From the NCBI GenBank assembly GCA_030765065.1, contig CM060990.1:499276190-499340189 (forward strand): DNA of 64,000 bases, in the 5' to 3' direction. Source of the stretch: Deroplatys truncata (taxonomy: Eukaryota; Arthropoda; Insecta; Mantodea; Mantidae). The notes under the pieces are model-generated. The model was given only the letters and a program-made list of their open reading frames with translations, did no database searches and was not told where the DNA came from. Positions within the stretch are counted from its first letter, which is position 1. The number at the start of each line of letters is the position of its first letter. This document shows positions 1 to 10,750 of the stretch, in pieces. Both the position numbers and the translations under genes were made by a program.

Positions 1-325
1 TGGTCTCACTTAAGAGCTTTAATTCATTCCAAGCATCTTTCACTGATTCTTTATCCATTATCTTCTAATAAACCCCATCTGTAATGGAACTTGATAACAT
101 CTATTTGGCATAACTGTTTGCTCTGCAATACAAATCACATGTTTGCTTGTACTTTTTGATTTGTGCTTCACAAGCTCCTTCTTGTAATGCTTCTTGTTTT
201 ACCAATTTTCTATCAATGGCATCCAAGGCCCCTTCATGGTAATGTATTAAATTATGTTATGTTTTTTTCCAAACCGACCAATCTGTCTTGCCGGTCAGTG
301 GTTTAATATTCTTTGAAAGATCATG
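1..325 (-). pseudogene. Copia-type LTR retrotransposon gag remnant (runs off left edge)
   Basis: Read on the minus strand from about 322 downwards, the frame gives segments typical of the N-terminal part of copia-family Gag: a PLTGKTDWSVWKK-like start, then EGALDAIDRKLVKQEAL, CDLYCRANSYAK, SSITDGVY and KIMDKESVKDAWNELK. These match the usual order of the UBN2-type gag domain (an F-x-G-x-N-W-x-x-W block, a middle A-N-x-x-A-K block and a K-I-M-D-x-x-x-A-x-x-A-W block). At least two in-frame stops (after the SYAK and GVY segments) and a disrupted stretch near 245-262 show it is not coding now. No LTR is visible inside the window. Family assignment rests on remembered motif order, not on a search. 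Confidence 0.6.
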
Positions 326-777
326 CTTTTAAACTTCCTGTAATGTTTTGTGCTTTTGAAAAGTGAACTAAAACCTCATTTTCACATATAACAAAACTAA
401 CATGACACAATATAGAGGTTAACTAGCACTTTGTAGGCACTTAAAACAGCATTAAAGCTCTTGCTTCTTTATTCAATAGCATAACTGGGCCCATAACCTG
501 TAGTCTTCTGTTTTTGCCAAAACATTATATAACTCAATCAACTTAATGCTGTTTATTAAATTAAAACTGTCTGAGGTTACACAAGGGCTGTCACTATATA
601 TTGCCATTATGAAAACCTGAAAAACAAGACGTGAAACAAGAACTACCAGCTTACTAAACTTAAATGATCCTAGAGACTGTTTTATATTAAATATTAGTAG
701 TTACTTTACAACAACAAGGTAATCTAACCTAATCCTGGTAGTGAAATAATGCTGTTGATGTAACACTTAAGAAGTAA

Positions 778-818
<41 letters not shown>

Positions 819-1705
819 TTAATTTAGAAGCCTTACTATGTTTCCTATAGATCAGTTACTCTGTATTCCATGTTGCTACACTATCAAAAGTGCACTTTCT
901 GTAGCAAATAACTTTTGTGCCTTTGTGGAATAACTGTTTACCAAATTGTACCTTTCCAGTATTGTTAAAACCTGCCTTATCCCATAAATATGTGGCTTCC
1001 TGCCCTAGTAGATTAAATTAAGGTTACATAATTGGTATGTGACAGATTAGCTTCTATATAATGAAATTTTAATTTAACTTCTCATGATCATAGATTTAAA
1101 ATACAGATTCCAACTTAAATAATAGGTTCTTTATGTTCCTTTAGGATTACATAAAGCTTGTCTTAATTCTGGATATTTTATTTTTTAGGAATAAGAATGT
1201 TTCTCTAATAAGAAAACTGTAATGCACATTGTGTACTGCCATTCTCTTATTACGTATTAATACAGAGCAGGTAATTTTGATGATTTCAGAATCTGTGATG
1301 ATATTATCTTCAAATGCTAAATTACAAGGATTGTCATCCTGCTCTCCCTTGGTTTGTACCAGTAATGAGATGTCTCCTGGACACATTAAAAGAGCTGCAC
1401 ATGACAAACCTATCATTCTACTGCATCATCTGCATCATAATGATAATGCGATAACATATTAGAAATTTATATTTCTAGCTCACACTTGCTTGAAGCTTGT
1501 AGTGACATTGGGCAGAACCATGGAGAAAGGTACCTCTCAGCTCACTCAGACTGGTGTCTGTCAAATTAATTTATTTAACAGCAAGTAGATGATGAAGATA
1601 ACATGTCTGTCCAAATGCCCGAGCCTTAGGTTTCTAGTGATAATGGCATGTGAACTCAATGCCACTCCTTATATTATCGTAGATATACTTAGTATTGTAG
1701 TTAAA
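326..1705. other. Non-coding AT-rich stretch
   Basis: No convincing coding region, splice-bounded exon or element end is visible here. The short open frames around 1147-1462 lie antisense to each other and show no recognisable domain. The stretch contains the TA microsatellite listed separately. Confidence 0.5.
782..815. repeat. (TA)n microsatellite
   Basis: Uninterrupted alternating AT run of about 34 bases, visible directly. Confidence 0.95.
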
Positions 1706-1885
1706 TTAGCCTGGATGGCACATTTGTATATGCACTGACTTTTGTTGCTGAATGTTATTGGTTTGATTCCAGCCCAGGACGATGAGAGTTGAGTGTGCCT
1801 AAATGTGGCAACCTCAGGTTAGTAGATTTATTAGCATGCAAAGTAACTCCTGTGGGATGAAATTCTGACACTTGGTTGGACATTT
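1706..1885 (+). mobile_element. tRNA-derived SINE fragment (degenerate)
   Basis: The block has a tRNA-like start with a weak A box (CCTGGATGGCAC at about 1710), then a near-consensus RNA polymerase III B box (GGTTTGATTCC, about 1769-1779). The downstream tail reads AACTCCTGTGGGATGAAATTC and TGACACTTGG, which resembles the conserved tail of a SINE family widespread in insects. No target duplication or poly-A tail is clear and the ends are approximate, so this is probably an old, truncated copy. Family assignment is from memory and tentative. Confidence 0.5.
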
Positions 1886-2085
1886 ATATAACTCTGATAT
1901 TTGTTAGTGTGTTTAAATAAATTTACCAAGCACAAATAGTAACAGTTGTATGTAATGACTACAGAGTTGTTTAAAGTAGTAGTTTACAAACTTTGATCTA
2001 AATTAACCAAATTAAAAGAGAGAAAATCTGTAGACACTCTCAATAGTATAGTGTCGGCCTACTAGTTTCTAAACTCAGAAGTTCC

Positions 2086-2095
2086 CCCCCCCCCC
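2086..2095. repeat. Poly-C tract
   Basis: Homopolymer run of ten C on the plus strand, unusual in this AT-rich flank; no function inferred. Confidence 0.9.
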
Positions 2096-2247
2096 AATTT
2101 CAGCTTTATCAATATAAAGTAAAAAAAATTATGCACAGCAATCATTTCAAAGTCAAAGTCATCAACATGACTGTAATTGATTTAAGGGACTATACAAATT
2201 CAACAAGTAAATATATAATATGGAAACCTATATTTAAAGCTGTATAT

Positions 2248-2273
2248 CGTCGGCTTACTTTTAAAACCTCGTA
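2248..2273 (+). repeat. Left terminal inverted repeat of the 4.6 kb transposon
   Basis: 26-base end matching 6804-6829 in inverted orientation with one clear mismatch; preceded by ATAT at 2244-2247. Confidence 0.8.
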
Positions 2274-4206
2274 TGTCTCTTCCAGACAATTTTACAGGAG
2301 GCTAAAAAAAACTGTTTTACATCTGTGTAAAACTGCTTTTGCTAGTGAAATTCTTGTGAAACGTCTTTTAACATTACAATCAAAAGTTTAAATATTATTG
2401 ACATTTTTACGAGACTTACAAGGTTTTATTAATCAAATATTGGAATGACTTTATTGACTTGCCGGGTTTTATAAGGTTTTATTAATAAATTTACCTTATA
2501 TACCTTTTGACTTAAAAGCTTTCAGAGGTTTTACGAGATTTACATTGTTTTATTAATGAATTACTGGAAGTAATTATTAACTTACAACGTTTTGATTCCG
2601 ATATTTAATCAACTCAGACTTGATTTGGTATTAACATCAGAAAAGGCATACAAATAATTATATTTTGAGGCAGTATTTTTAACACTAAAGTGATTTCGGT
2701 CTGGTTATATAATATATAAATTCAATAACAGCCTGCCTTGGAGCAATTTGTATATAATAAATAAAATGTATGTAACAGTCATTGTATTATGTTTATATTA
2801 TTATGTTCAAGTATAATAATGTTATGTGAATGTATTAAGTAATTTAATAATGTAGGAGCTGTGAGAATAGAGGCCGAAAGTTGCTAACAGTGAGGTAACT
2901 ATGAAATAACCTTGAGGCAATAATGAATTAGAAAGCTTAATAATGCTACTAGTAATTCTTGGAACAATAACGTAATATTTAAAACAGTTTATAAATAGCC
3001 AATCAAAAACTAGAAAAGCTGAAAGTTAGATAACAGTATTCTATTGGAGTAAAATTAGCCATTCAGAGACGTGAAATAGAAGAATTTACAAATTCAAGCG
3101 GTAAACGCCAGTCGCTAGTAAACAGCGTTCCTAACCGGATGCTAGACGCGTTCTCGAGAAGTTTAATACGTATTCAGCGCGAGACATAAAATTCATTACG
3201 GGGAGAATATTATAACGTTTATGCGTTAAAAAGTGCCAGAAATTAATAAATAATCTTACAGGTCTCTATATCAGTGAAGTGTTATTTAATCGTATGAAGG
3301 ATTAATAAAAGTAGTGAAGTAAAAATTATAATATGTGTAAGCCTACATTCTTTAGCCGCATCACCCCCTGCTAAGAGATACATGTTTCTACAAATTAATA
3401 CTGACCAGCCGAGGCAAACATAAATATATATAATATTTAAAGAAACATAAAAATACAAAGTTGATTCCTAAGCGTTGGGGCAAAGGCCACTGGAAAGTAA
3501 ACTTGGGGCGAAGGCCACCGGAAACTTTGTACCATAATTGGGGCAGTTACTTCATCAAGTTTGGCTCCCCAACAGTGGAACTACAATACAACTCCTCCTT
3601 CAAAGTAAACTTTCCCAATTTTAACCATGTTTTCTTGTAACTTTTCTAAATGAACTTGCAAAAGTCTATTATGAAATTGCTGCTATGCAATGTATCCTAT
3701 TCATAAGGCAAAGTGTTATAAAATGAGTGGAAGTCTTTTGGAACCAGTGGCTGTAAGTCAATTAATTTGTCTTTCTAAGGGGAGCACTGTACAGACCAGC
3801 AACTATCATCTCAGAAGATTTTTCACTACCACTTTTTCTTCTGTTATACAGGTCCTTCCACTCATCTGAAGTGGTTATTCAAAATTTACATTTTTTTCGA
3901 GATTTATACTTTATTTAGATTATTTTCCTTTGAAATTAGCTTTGAACCGCGCTGTCATGTAGGGGCATTACTTCAAGCAACACATGTCGTGTCCGCTTTC
4001 TTTATGCCTGGACAAATAGAAGAATATGTCTTCAATGAACTGTAATCCTTGAAGAAGTTATGGCTTAGGTAATATATTTCGTATGGTTTAGGTTTCAGTC
4101 TTGCTATCTTAAACACTGCAATATAGCTTGCAGGTCTGTATATATTTTAATTTTCTCTCTATGCAAAATGCACTGAATCGCATTCCATTTGTGTGTGGCC
4201 TTTTGG

Positions 4207-5141
4207 CTAATACCTTTGAACTATAAAGACATTCGTCTCGTTAGCCAAATCAAGTAGCGCGTTTGCTAGTGTCACATTTCTATTCTGATAGCCACAACCT
4301 TCACTGTAAAATATTATTTCATCTTCTTTGTCACACATAATACGTTTGGAAACGAAATTGCACAGAACTGTAGCAAATTCATTAGCACTGAGCCCTCCTT
4401 CACTCTCGTGCCACACAGCAATCTCGTAGTTCCCATTATCCTACTTGTTCTTTAATACCTACTCCCATTTACTTCACTCTTCTGGTTCTCCCTATATGCT
4501 TTACCACGCATTCTCTTCTTTTTATTTTCCTCTGACATCCATGTAATTCTGGTACTAAATTTCTTTTGCGCTTTCTTCCTCTAGTATGAATGTCATTGTT
4601 CATATTTCCTGTGACATCACTTATTTCAAAGTAGTATCACTTTGTATAAATTGACAATTGTTGTCATCATTAATGTAACTAGACTCCCTAATTCATCAAC
4701 AAAAAGTTCTCCTTTAGGGGTATCGTCTGAATCTACCTTTAGAGAATTTAAATGTATTTTATTTCCTCCCAAAGGCGACAGTTCTAAAATAGTATAATGC
4801 TCGTCTTCAGTTATATCTAACTCAACACCACTCCTTTTCTCTATCAGAGTTTCTCCAGTATTAAGACATTTCTCATTCCATTCCATACCTAGAACTGTAT
4901 GTTTTTCACCTGTATTTTTATTTTAATCTAAGCCATGAAGCTCCTTTTAAGTGTTTGCAGCATCTAAATCATTAATAATAAATTAAATTTTATTTGTTTG
5001 CACAGCGTTTGCGGAAAATTGAGATTCATTCTCTTTATCTTCAGTTCTCCCAATAGTTTCTGTAAATAATTTGTCTATGTTCTCTAACCAACGATACTTG
5101 TATTCCCAAATGTTCAACATTTTCTGAGCTCTGGAACTCAT
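4207..5141 (-). pseudogene. Decayed transposase-like gene of the 4.6 kb transposon
   Basis: Reading the minus strand from an ATG at 5141, a short frame (MSSRAQKMLNIWEYKYRWLE...) stops near 4985. Coding-like segments then continue in the same orientation: an acidic 86-codon frame at 4626-4886, a basic segment with RGRKRKRNLVPELHG at about 4560-4500, and a 69-codon frame at 4207-4416 with W-x-E-x-E-G-G-L-S-A-N-E-F followed by IIFYSEGCGYQNRNVTLANALL. The pair GG-x-S-A-N-E and Y-S-x-x-x-G-x-Q-N-R-N recurs in a group of insect DDE-type transposase-like proteins, where the second motif carries an acidic catalytic residue (family knowledge). Frameshifts and stops between the segments make this a pseudogene. 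The superfamily is not determined. Confidence 0.5.
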
Positions 5142-6803
5142 TTTCTGTTAAAAATGAAGAAGAGCGAACGCAATGGTAAGTAATTTATAACAAACTTTTG
5201 CTCTAAGTAACTATATTAATAGTATTTCCATTTGAGGATTGCTTCCTACTGTTTAAAACCAGGAATCGAAACGGAAACCTATACCAAAGAGAACGCTAAT
5301 CTAACCGAATGAACACAAATTTTGACAAAACGGAAGGCTAATAAAACCTCAAATTTAACCAACCGAACATATCAAATTATTTCCCACTCATTATTTTCAT
5401 ATTTTAGTTTAAATCCTGTCAAAATGTTTACCTATTAACATTTAAAATTCAGACTTATTTAAAGTTGTAGTATACCTACCTGGGACATTTATGGGAGCTT
5501 TACAAAACTACACTGGCTTTCTCCATTCTTTCTTTTTATTAACATTATTATGTAAGACTTAACAATCATTAAGGAAATAAACGAATTTTCTGTTTTTCCT
5601 AAAAATATTTGACAACTTACATGCAAACTGGAACATGAAGGTAATTCCGTAAATATGAAAAAGTTAGTTTGCTCACCTCCGCACTACGTTATAAAATCAG
5701 TGTAAAGTGAAATAATGATTATTTAGCATATCAACAATATAAGCTGTGAAACAACATTCTTCGTGTAAGAAAAGGTACTATAATTATACTAGCTGTGTAG
5801 GAATGTTGTACTCAAATTGCAACTGCAGACTGTAGGGATGCTTGCTGCTACAAAATTTTCCACATTTGTTATTGATATGTCGTTTCTTGTGTCCTTCGAT
5901 TCTTTTATGCAGAGTATTTCATTACATATAAAACGGACCGGAATGGTACAAATTTTTCTTAAAAGAGGGAGCTGCCGACATCCAAAGTTTTAAGAAACAG
6001 AACAGGATTTAGTTTTGCTCTCCTCCACTTCGAGCCCTGACTAAAACTCCTACCTTCACATTCTACGAAGTCTTAATTTACCATAACTTGTTATAATACG
6101 AGTACTTACTATTAAAATGTCGGAATTCTTGATGTACTAATATGAAATACCATGTCCCAAACCACTCACTAAAAGAATCACCTCACAGAATGAAGTTTCC
6201 ACGCAAAATGACCACTCATTGTCACAATAAGATAAAGTACGCAAACAACAGCGTAAATCGACATTATTAAGAATGACCGCCAGCTGGAAAAGTGTTTGCT
6301 GTTTCTAAACCAGATCAACTGTATAATACAATAGCATCTCTCATTGGACAAAAAGAGACAGCTAAAACCCGAGATCACAAATGCATCATTTATTATTATC
6401 GGTTTATTTATAGGTTACAATCATCTCTCTGATATTGAACTTGGGTTACAAGAAAGAAAACAGAATCGCCATTCTTATTGGAATGTACTGGATTTACGGG
6501 GTTAAAAGCAATAATTTTCTTAATAAAACCTTGTATGTATGGATTCAATAAGAAATTAAGACTTAAGAGTTTTTAAGGTAACACTGTTCATTCATAAATC
6601 CTCGCAAGTCCTTCTTCCAGAATAAAATGGAGACTTACGAGTTTTTAAGGTAACATTTAAAGGCTTAGAAAAATACGAGGTTTACGTTTTATTAAATATC
6701 GGCCTTAATATAGCGTTCAGACTTACAAGGTTTTAAACGACCATAGAGCAGTAAAAATTCGAATTAAAACACACAAAATCTCAAAATGGACCAAAATCAG
6801 ACT

Positions 6804-6829
6804 TACGAGGTTTTAGAAGTAAGCCGACG
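6804..6829 (-). repeat. Right terminal inverted repeat of the 4.6 kb transposon
   Basis: Inverted partner of 2248-2273; followed by ATAT at 6830-6833. Confidence 0.8.
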
Positions 6830-7305
6830 ATATGCACAAATAAGAATAAACCATGCTCCCTTTGTAATTGAGAAACAGATTTCTAAAACAACTGAAATAA
6901 AAATGCAAAGAAAGTTATTAATGTGGTTTAAACAATATCAGCTATTTCTTTGAACATTTTCTTACAAATACCAATTTTGATTTAAACCAAGTGGCACAAA
7001 TGCTCTGCAAAGAAGTTTTTGTATCTTTATATTAAATCTTTAAATGTAAGACATTTTGGGATCTTTTACATACACTTGGTCAGAAGGTTAATTTATAGGA
7101 CACATCCAGGAAATGTAAGGCATCTGGTCATGTTAACAGCATTACTTTGAAAATAAACCTTGAGTCATTCAAAAGCAATACGTTTCTAATACTCAACATT
7201 TTTTAAAAGTTAGCATTATTTTTCAGATAAAGGACAATCTCAAATAGAAAACACATGTGACATACGTTTCAAGTAACTTAAGTAACAGCATGTATGCCCT
7301 TAGAA

Positions 7306-7649
7306 GGCGGCGCCGTGGCCGAGTGATTAGACCGCTCGCCTCTCACCGAGGCGGCCCGGGTTCAATCACAGGGAACCGCATGTGGGATTTATGATGGACA
7401 AAGCGGCGTCTGGGCGGCGTTTCTCCGGGTTCTCCGGTTTCCCCCACCATTCATTCCACCAACTGCTCCATCACACCTTTGCTTTCATCCATTTCACCAT
7501 CATTTCGTCTCATCTACTTCCTTCCTCCCCACACCAGGCATCGGGCTGAACCCCCATCCTGGATGTTCTGCTCCTCGACGGACCTCTGATAAGTCCTGGG
7601 GGGTGTAAGTCCTACATATGAGGAGGTGAAACAGATAATGAATGAATGA
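7306..7649 (+). mobile_element. tRNA-derived SINE with target-site duplication
   Basis: The 5' head folds like a tRNA and carries an A box (GTGGCCGAGTGATTAGA, 7315-7331) and a B box (GGGTTCAATCA). It is followed by a GC-rich body containing TCCGGGTTCTCCGGTTTCCC and a tail of (GAAT/AATG) repeats at about 7638-7650. It is bounded by ATGCCCTTAGAA (7294-7305) and ATGCCCTGAGAA (7650-7661), an 11-of-12 match that I read as the target-site duplication of LINE-mediated insertion. The tRNA-like head is not an independent tRNA gene: it lacks a closed acceptor stem and runs straight into the SINE body. Confidence 0.85.
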
Positions 7650-8133
7650 ATGCCCTGAGAATGTTAGTCCAAAATGGTAGCCTTGCAGTAGTTAAAATAG
7701 GTTGTTTTTCTCACATGTATGCCATTATAAAATGTGATATAATATTTTGTGTTATTTCACTAGAATCTAAGACAATATTTTATTAAACAGAAATATGCTA
7801 TTTGAGAACTATGTGGTAAAAAAGTTATGCCTCTGAAAACACTTAGTCCAAAGATTAGATATACTTCCATTGGCGAGTGTTTATACATTAAAATTAATAC
7901 TACACTGCCGTTTGTGAAAATTGCAACACCAAGAAAGAATTTACAGAATAACTGCAAACTTGGTGGAAGTGTAGAAGAGTGTGCAAGCAATAAGTGATTA
8001 GGTTTGCAGAGAGATGGGGTACACGTAGGCCGAGCAAAGCCCTCTCGTGTCGGTCCGATAAGGTCAGTGTTGCGCCCAGTGTAGTCAGTGCAGAGCTGTC
8101 AAACAAGGTGGAAACAATAAAGTAGGTGCCAGT

Positions 8134-8187
8134 ATGCCTCGTCGACGTCAAAGGAGCCATACCGGCATGTGAGTGAGTTCGAACGGG
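8134..8187 (+). pseudogene. Tc1-like transposase, N-terminal fragment left of the Polinton
   Basis: An ATG at 8134 opens a basic start (MPRRRQRSHTG) typical of Tc1-type transposases. A one-base lesion near 8170 puts the original frame out, after which S-E-F-E-R-x is readable up to the Polinton junction. The open frame is cut at 8187 by the insertion and resumes at 25639. Confidence 0.8.
8182..8187. repeat. Target-site duplication, left copy (Polinton)
   Basis: AACGGG; matches AACGTG at 25633-25638 in five of six positions. Merging the flanks restores a continuous Tc1 transposase reading frame across the junction. Confidence 0.85.
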
Positions 8188-8905
8188 AGTAGTGATATAT
8201 AGGGATTAGCCGGTTGGATTAACGATACTCCTGCCACCAGGGGGGATTAAGCGCTAGTGTCGCGTTAATCCGCAAGAAGGCGGGAAAAAGTAGTAATTTT
8301 GAAGATGGCGATTCAAGATGGCGGCAAAGCGCAAGGCAGGAAAGCGCTTGTGACGCGTTAATCCACCAAAAAGGCGGGAAAAAGTAGTAAATGCCAAGAT
8401 GGCGGCTGGCGCTAGTGTCGCAAAAACCAAGATGGCGGCAAAGCGCAAGGCGAGAAAAGCGCTAGTGTTCGCGTTAATCCGCAAAAATGGCGGGAAAAAG
8501 TAGTAAATGGCAAGATGGCGGCTGGCGCAGCAAGGTTAGGAAAGCGCTAGTGTCGCGTTAATCCGCAAAAAAGGCAGGAGCGCCTCTAAAAAGTAGTAAA
8601 TGCCAAGATGGCGGTTGGCGCTAGTGTCGCAAAAACCAAGATGGCGGCAAAGCGCAAGGCGAGAAGAGCGCTTGTGATGCGTTAATCCGCAAAAAAGGCG
8701 GAAAAAGTAGTAAATGGCAAGATGGCGGCTGGCGCAGCAAGTTTAGGGGAGCGCTAGTGTCGCGTTAATCCGCAAAAAAGGCGGGAAAAAGTAGAAAATG
8801 GTAAGATGGTGTTTGGCGCTGGTGTCGCCAAAGCAAGATGGCGGAAAAGCGCAAGGCTGAAAAATATGCGGCACAATATGGTGCAATAGTTAATCTAAAA
8901 CGAAA
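8188..8905 (+). repeat. Polinton left terminal inverted repeat with internal tandem array
   Basis: Matches 24858-25632 in inverted orientation over roughly 720-775 bp. After a unique tip of about 60 bp it consists of degenerate tandem units built from GCGCTAGTGTCGCGTTAATC, an A-rich GGCGGGAAAAAGTAGTAAAT block and CCAAGATGGCGGC blocks. GGCGGGAAA is perfect at 8279, 8373, 8489 and 8780, and about eight AAGATGGCGG copies occur. More diverged relatives (AGTTACGAAACAAGATG-type) continue to about 9110. The arms differ in unit number and order, as expected for tandem repeats evolving inside an inverted repeat. Confidence 0.9.
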
Positions 8906-9623
8906 TGCTGGAAAAGTTCCGCCACAATATGGTGCAATACTGTATTGAGAAGTTACGAAACAAGATGTGGAATTGCGCAATAAGTATTAAAAGTTACGCC
9001 ACAAGATGACTATTTATGCAAGAAATTATTGATAAGAAGCAGTTACGAAACATGATGGCGTAATTGCACAAAGTTTGAAATGCAATAATGAATTTGGAAG
9101 AAATTACGAGACTTGATGGCTTATGTTGCCAAAATTTGGAAAAAAAGAATAAACCTAAAGGATGTTTGTGAGGTGGCGGGATTAGCGAAAAAACCCAGTC
9201 TGGCTAATCTCTATATGTATAAAACTTTATTGGTAATAAGTAATAAAGGATTACATAGTAGAGCATATAATGTTGTAACAATACACATGCTTAAATCTAT
9301 GGATAACAATGAACATGCATTGAGTAGTTATGATGCATATAAGCATAATGTTTATATTTCACACACACTAGCACATACATAGTCTTTTTAATTGTTGATA
9401 GAAAAGTTTTTGCAGCAGCACATTAACACAGATGGCCGTCGATGTTGGTGAGAAAGATAATATTAAAGTATGTGGTATGGCAGTTGTTGAAGGGTAGATC
9501 CTGTTGGCTGAGAGAAGGTTGCGGCGGTTGGTCGTCACAGGTGACACAGGTGAGGTGAATGTGACGAAAGTTGGGGTCGGTCTCGGTGCTGATGGTGGGT
9601 ACGAGTAGAGATGCAATGATGTT
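8906..9623. other. Polinton left-arm non-coding region
   Basis: Contains diverged extensions of the TIR repeat (to about 9110) and then AT-rich sequence. A plus-strand open frame of 89 codons at 9113-9382 has no recognisable domain and no homologous partner in the right arm, so I do not call it a gene. Confidence 0.5.
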
Positions 9624-10013
9624 TTAACGGCTGCAAACGCCAGCTGGAAACGTGCCCGAAGAGGAGATGATGTTGTCTAAAGATGGGGTCTGGTTTTGCC
9701 CAAGGTAGACGTTGCATCTAGCCTGTTTGTCGCAAGAGGTGGCTATGGAAGGGACGAACTGGACGTTGACGACGTGGGCATTACCGGAGAAGACCTTGAT
9801 GGTGACAATCTTGTGATCACCAAAGGCGGAGATCTCCTGTGAAACGATGCGGCAACTGTTGGCGTAGGTTCCTGTAGCATTGACGGTATCCTCTACGACA
9901 AAGACGATCCTAGAGGTTAGAATGGGATGAATGTCCACAGGGTCTGACTTGCAAGGCATGTTGAAGACTGACGGAAGAGAGAGAGAGATTATTGGAATTC
10001 GTTGTATGGGCAA
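9624..10013 (-). CDS. Polinton left-arm hypothetical protein
   Basis: An open frame of 129 codons; the more natural start may be the internal MPCKSDPVDIHP at about 9959, because the residues before it come from a CT-rich stretch. The protein is beta-strand-like in composition (RIVFVVEDTV, HKIVTIKVF, HVVNVQFVP), with two Cys near the C-terminus (SCDKQARCNVYLG). It overlaps the end of the next upstream gene by 25 bases in another frame, in line with the compact layout of the element. No family recognised. It could be a small structural or accessory protein. The consistent strand and tight packing with hallmark genes support coding. Confidence 0.5.
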   Translation of the reverse strand: MPIQRIPIISLSLPSVFNMPCKSDPVDIHPILTSRIVFVVEDTVNATGTYANSCRIVSQEISAFGDHKIVTIKVFSGNAHVVNVQFVPSIATSCDKQARCNVYLGQNQTPSLDNIISSSGTFPAGVCSR

Positions 10014-10354
10014 GGGCGGGAGGGTTCACGTGATGGAAGAGAGGGAGAAGGGAATATGAATTTTACGATGCGCCGCTCGTAGCCTGTCTTGAGCATTTCG
10101 TCCCCGACGTACGTTAGGCACACGGGAACGGTGTTGAGTTCGTCGATGGTCTCCTGGGCCATGGCATCGAAGTTGGACGGTAGAAACAGTTCGTGGTTGT
10201 TGACGACGACTGCAATCTTTCTGCCGTACTTGGTAGAGATGGCCCTGGCACCCTGAATCCTGTAGGGTCGACCTCTCTGAAGTTCAGCGAGGGACATGAA
10301 GGGTAGGGTTTCTGCCATCTGGTTAAGAACACTCACGATGCTGCTGTCTGCCAT
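9989..10354 (-). CDS. Small beta-rich protein, possible OB-fold-like (Polinton)
   Basis: I chose the ATG giving MADSSIVSVLNQMAE (10354), although an in-frame ATG 18 bases upstream also exists. The core, RPYRIQGARAISTKYGRKIA followed by a hydrophobic strand and LFLPSNFDAM, has the alternating pattern of short proteins that recur in arthropod mobile elements and predicted OB-fold-like single-stranded DNA-binding proteins: a G-x-x-Y-x-I strand, a T-K-Y/F-G turn and an F-L-P strand end. The Ser/Pro-rich tail (PSPSLPSREPSRPCP) is probably disordered. DNA binding is inference only; a replication accessory role would fit next to a PolB-encoding element. Confidence 0.5.
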   Translation of the reverse strand: MADSSIVSVLNQMAETLPFMSLAELQRGRPYRIQGARAISTKYGRKIAVVVNNHELFLPSNFDAMAQETIDELNTVPVCLTYVGDEMLKTGYERRIVKFIFPSPSLPSREPSRPCPYNEFQ

Positions 10355-10465
10355 GCTGATGAGGTTGTACACGCCTAGGTTGGCCGAGCGTGCTTATAAT
10401 AGCGGAGAGAACGGAAGTTGAACATCCGGCATCCGGCATGGCTGCGATAAGTAGTGCAATGTTGG

Positions 10466-10750
10466 TTAACCTTGGCGGCAAAATGGGCATTCTGCAATGG
10501 CGGGAGCTGGCCCATCGATGTGAATGCGATGCCACGGTTGGTTCCAATGTTGCTTGCACCGCTGGTAGGCATTGAATTTCTGCTGCTGTTGCGGCGTTAG
10601 GCGTTCCCAAACGTGATCCAGATCGTAAGGGGGGAATCTTGGAAAGATGGAATCGGCGTGCAGCAGCACGGTGTGAAGTTCCTTATTGCTGAGGTGCGAG
10701 AGAGCCCGGTGATGTTGAAGGTATTTCACGAGTGCCGGGATATCTGCCAT
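10466..10750 (-). CDS. Polinton hypothetical protein with C-terminal CxxC
   Basis: Start chosen at MADIPALVKYLQHHRALSH; an in-frame ATG 12 bases upstream is possible. The sequence is mostly helical with many His residues (KYLQHHRALSHLSNKELHTV), a DLDHVWERLTPQQQQKF segment, a W-rich stretch (HWNQPWHRIHI) and a final CPFC pair. No family recognised. It overlaps the preceding frame (10683-11141) in a different frame, as other genes of this element do. The CPFC end could be half of a zinc site completed in a neighbouring frame if a frameshift lies near 10466. Confidence 0.45.
   Translation of the reverse strand: MADIPALVKYLQHHRALSHLSNKELHTVLLHADSIFPRFPPYDLDHVWERLTPQQQQKFNAYQRCKQHWNQPWHRIHIDGPAPAIAECPFCRQG

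Larger units (their letters stand above)
2248..6829. mobile_element. 4.6 kb cut-and-paste DNA transposon with TIRs and subterminal repeats
   Basis: The left end CGTCGGCTTACTTTTAAAAC and the right end (reverse complement CGTCGGCTTACTTCTAAAAC) are inverted copies over about 26 bases. Both are directly flanked by ATAT, which may be a 4-bp target duplication or part of the repeat. Inside each end there are several copies of a CTTAC(A/G)AGGTTTTA motif: about 2410-2600 on the left and 6520-6815 on the right. Subterminal motif arrays of this kind are usual transposase binding sites in several superfamilies. A decayed transposase-like gene sits in the middle on the minus strand. I cannot assign a superfamily. 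The interior 2860-3600 region is non-coding and may hold another insertion. Confidence 0.7.

Noticed and set aside
1147..1462. Overlapping antisense open frames as host exons
   Set aside because: The two frames are mutual shadows; no splice sites or conserved pattern seen.
7306..7380. tRNA gene
   Set aside because: A and B boxes are present, but the acceptor stem does not close and the sequence continues into a SINE body flanked by target duplications.
8188..8905. Regularly repeated units resembling a CRISPR-like array
   Set aside because: Units are degenerate tandem repeats with no unique spacers of constant length, and they mirror the opposite end of the element; they are part of the Polinton inverted repeats.
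9113..9382. 89-codon plus-strand open frame in the Polinton left arm
   Set aside because: Opposite orientation to its neighbours, no recognisable domain, AT-rich composition; support insufficient.
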